Shown here piece after piece: positions 13,953 through 14,470 of a stretch of DNA of 14,470 nucleotides (position 1 is the stretch's first letter; every line of letters begins with the position of its first letter). The stretch spans positions 1-14,470 of the forward strand of contig CAMPGL010000035.1 of the NCBI GenBank assembly GCA_946885435.1. The letters run 5' to 3'. The translations under genes and the position numbers were made by a program. The notes beneath the pieces were generated by a model, which did not search any database, was not told the DNA's origin, and saw nothing but the letters and a program-made list of their open reading frames with translations. Source of the DNA: an uncultured Brevundimonas sp. (GTDB taxonomy: Bacteria; Pseudomonadota; Alphaproteobacteria; Caulobacterales; Caulobacteraceae).

Positions 13953-13964
13953 GGGGGAGGTTTC

Positions 13965-14470
13965 ATGCGGAGCATCTTGTTGGCCGCCGCCGCGGCCATG
14001 GCCCTGACCGGCTGCGCCACGACGGGATCGGGCGCGCCCGACGAACCGGCCGCGCCTTCGAACGGCCAGAGGGCCGAACTGCTGCCCGGCCTGCGCGGCC
14101 TGGCCGATCCCTATCCGTCCACCTACGCGCCCCTGCCGCGCGAGGACGTCGCCATCGTCGGCGGCACGGTCTTCACCGCCACCGGCCAGCGGATCGAGAA
14201 CGGGGTCGTGGTCATGGTCGACGGCCGGATCGCCGCCGTCGGCGGGCCCGGCACGCCGATCCCCGCCGGCGTGCGCCGCATCGATGCGGCCGGCCGCTTC
14301 GTCACGCCGGGCATCATCGACGCCCACAGCCACCTCGGCGTCTATCCGTCCCCGTCGGTCCAGGCGACCTCGGACGGCAACGAGGCGACCAATCCGAACA
14401 CCGCCTACGTCTGGTCCGAGCATTCGGTCTGGCCGCAGGACCCCGGCTTCAACCGCGCCCGCGAGGGCGG
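13965..14470 (+). CDS. Lipoprotein amidohydrolase (3' end outside window)
   Basis: N-terminal 168 residues of a metal-dependent hydrolase of the amidohydrolase superfamily. The signal peptide MRSILLAAAAAMALTGCATT has a lipobox LTGC with Cys17 as the lipidated residue, so the protein is probably anchored in the envelope. After a linker, AIVGGTVFTATGQRIENGVVVMVDGRIAAVG forms the typical leading beta-sandwich of the family. TPGIIDAHSHLG then gives His121 and His123 of the metal-binding HxH motif. GGAGG precedes the ATG at 13965 by four bases. The remaining ligands and catalytic aspartate lie beyond the window. The TSDGNEATNPNTAYVW stretch after HxH resembles imidazolonepropionase-like or Xaa-Pro-type peptidase members, but the substrate cannot be assigned. 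Confidence 0.9.
   Translation, partial: MRSILLAAAAAMALTGCATTGSGAPDEPAAPSNGQRAELLPGLRGLADPYPSTYAPLPREDVAIVGGTVFTATGQRIENGVVVMVDGRIAAVGGPGTPIPAGVRRIDAAGRFVTPGIIDAHSHLGVYPSPSVQATSDGNEATNPNTAYVWSEHSVWPQDPGFNRAREG

Overview
The window is about 14.5 kb of very GC-rich DNA from an alphaproteobacterial chromosome. A ChvI/ChvG two-component pair followed by a short HPr kinase, a mannose-family PTS EIIA and HPr is an alphaproteobacterial gene order. The high GC, the membrane-tethered LuxR-type regulator and the DUF6894-type protein suggest Caulobacterales (Brevundimonas, Caulobacter or Phenylobacterium-like). That placement is inference. I see no IS element, integrase, CRISPR array, rRNA or replication origin. 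Coding density is high, and most neighbours overlap by 1-8 bases.

Region A (1-4861, minus strand) reads as one operon: a secreted HtrA/DegP-like protease with two PDZ domains, an OmpR-family response regulator, a membrane histidine kinase, and a second secreted HtrA-like protease that runs off the left edge. Gaps are 19 nt, then two 4-nt overlaps. A kinase pair bracketed by two periplasmic proteases looks like a dedicated envelope-stress module and is the most unusual layout here.

Region B (5029-8511, plus strand), divergent from A across a 167-nt intergenic region, holds chvI, chvG, hprK, EIIA(Man) and HPr. It joins envelope/acid sensing to the regulatory (nitrogen-type) PTS. Three TGACCG repeats lie in the shared promoter region.

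Region C (8575-10145, plus) is a small secreted protein of unknown role, coupled by TGATG to a TPR plus aspartyl/asparaginyl beta-hydroxylase-like protein.

Region D (10142-12875) contains a minus-strand cupin/DUF1622 pair, a plus-strand DUF6894-type small protein, and a minus-strand three-gene unit: a LuxR-type HTH protein with a C-terminal membrane anchor, a polytopic membrane protein, and a PAS-like plus LuxR-HTH regulator. Both convergent gene ends in this region share one CTAG tetranucleotide as overlapping TAG stops.

Region E (12876-14470) has a tRNA-Ala(CGC) on the minus strand, divergent from yggT-yggU (DUF167), then a lipoprotein amidohydrolase cut by the right edge. Putative sigma70-type promoters with 17-nt spacers precede several transcription units. 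Three share the -35 hexamer TTGGCC.
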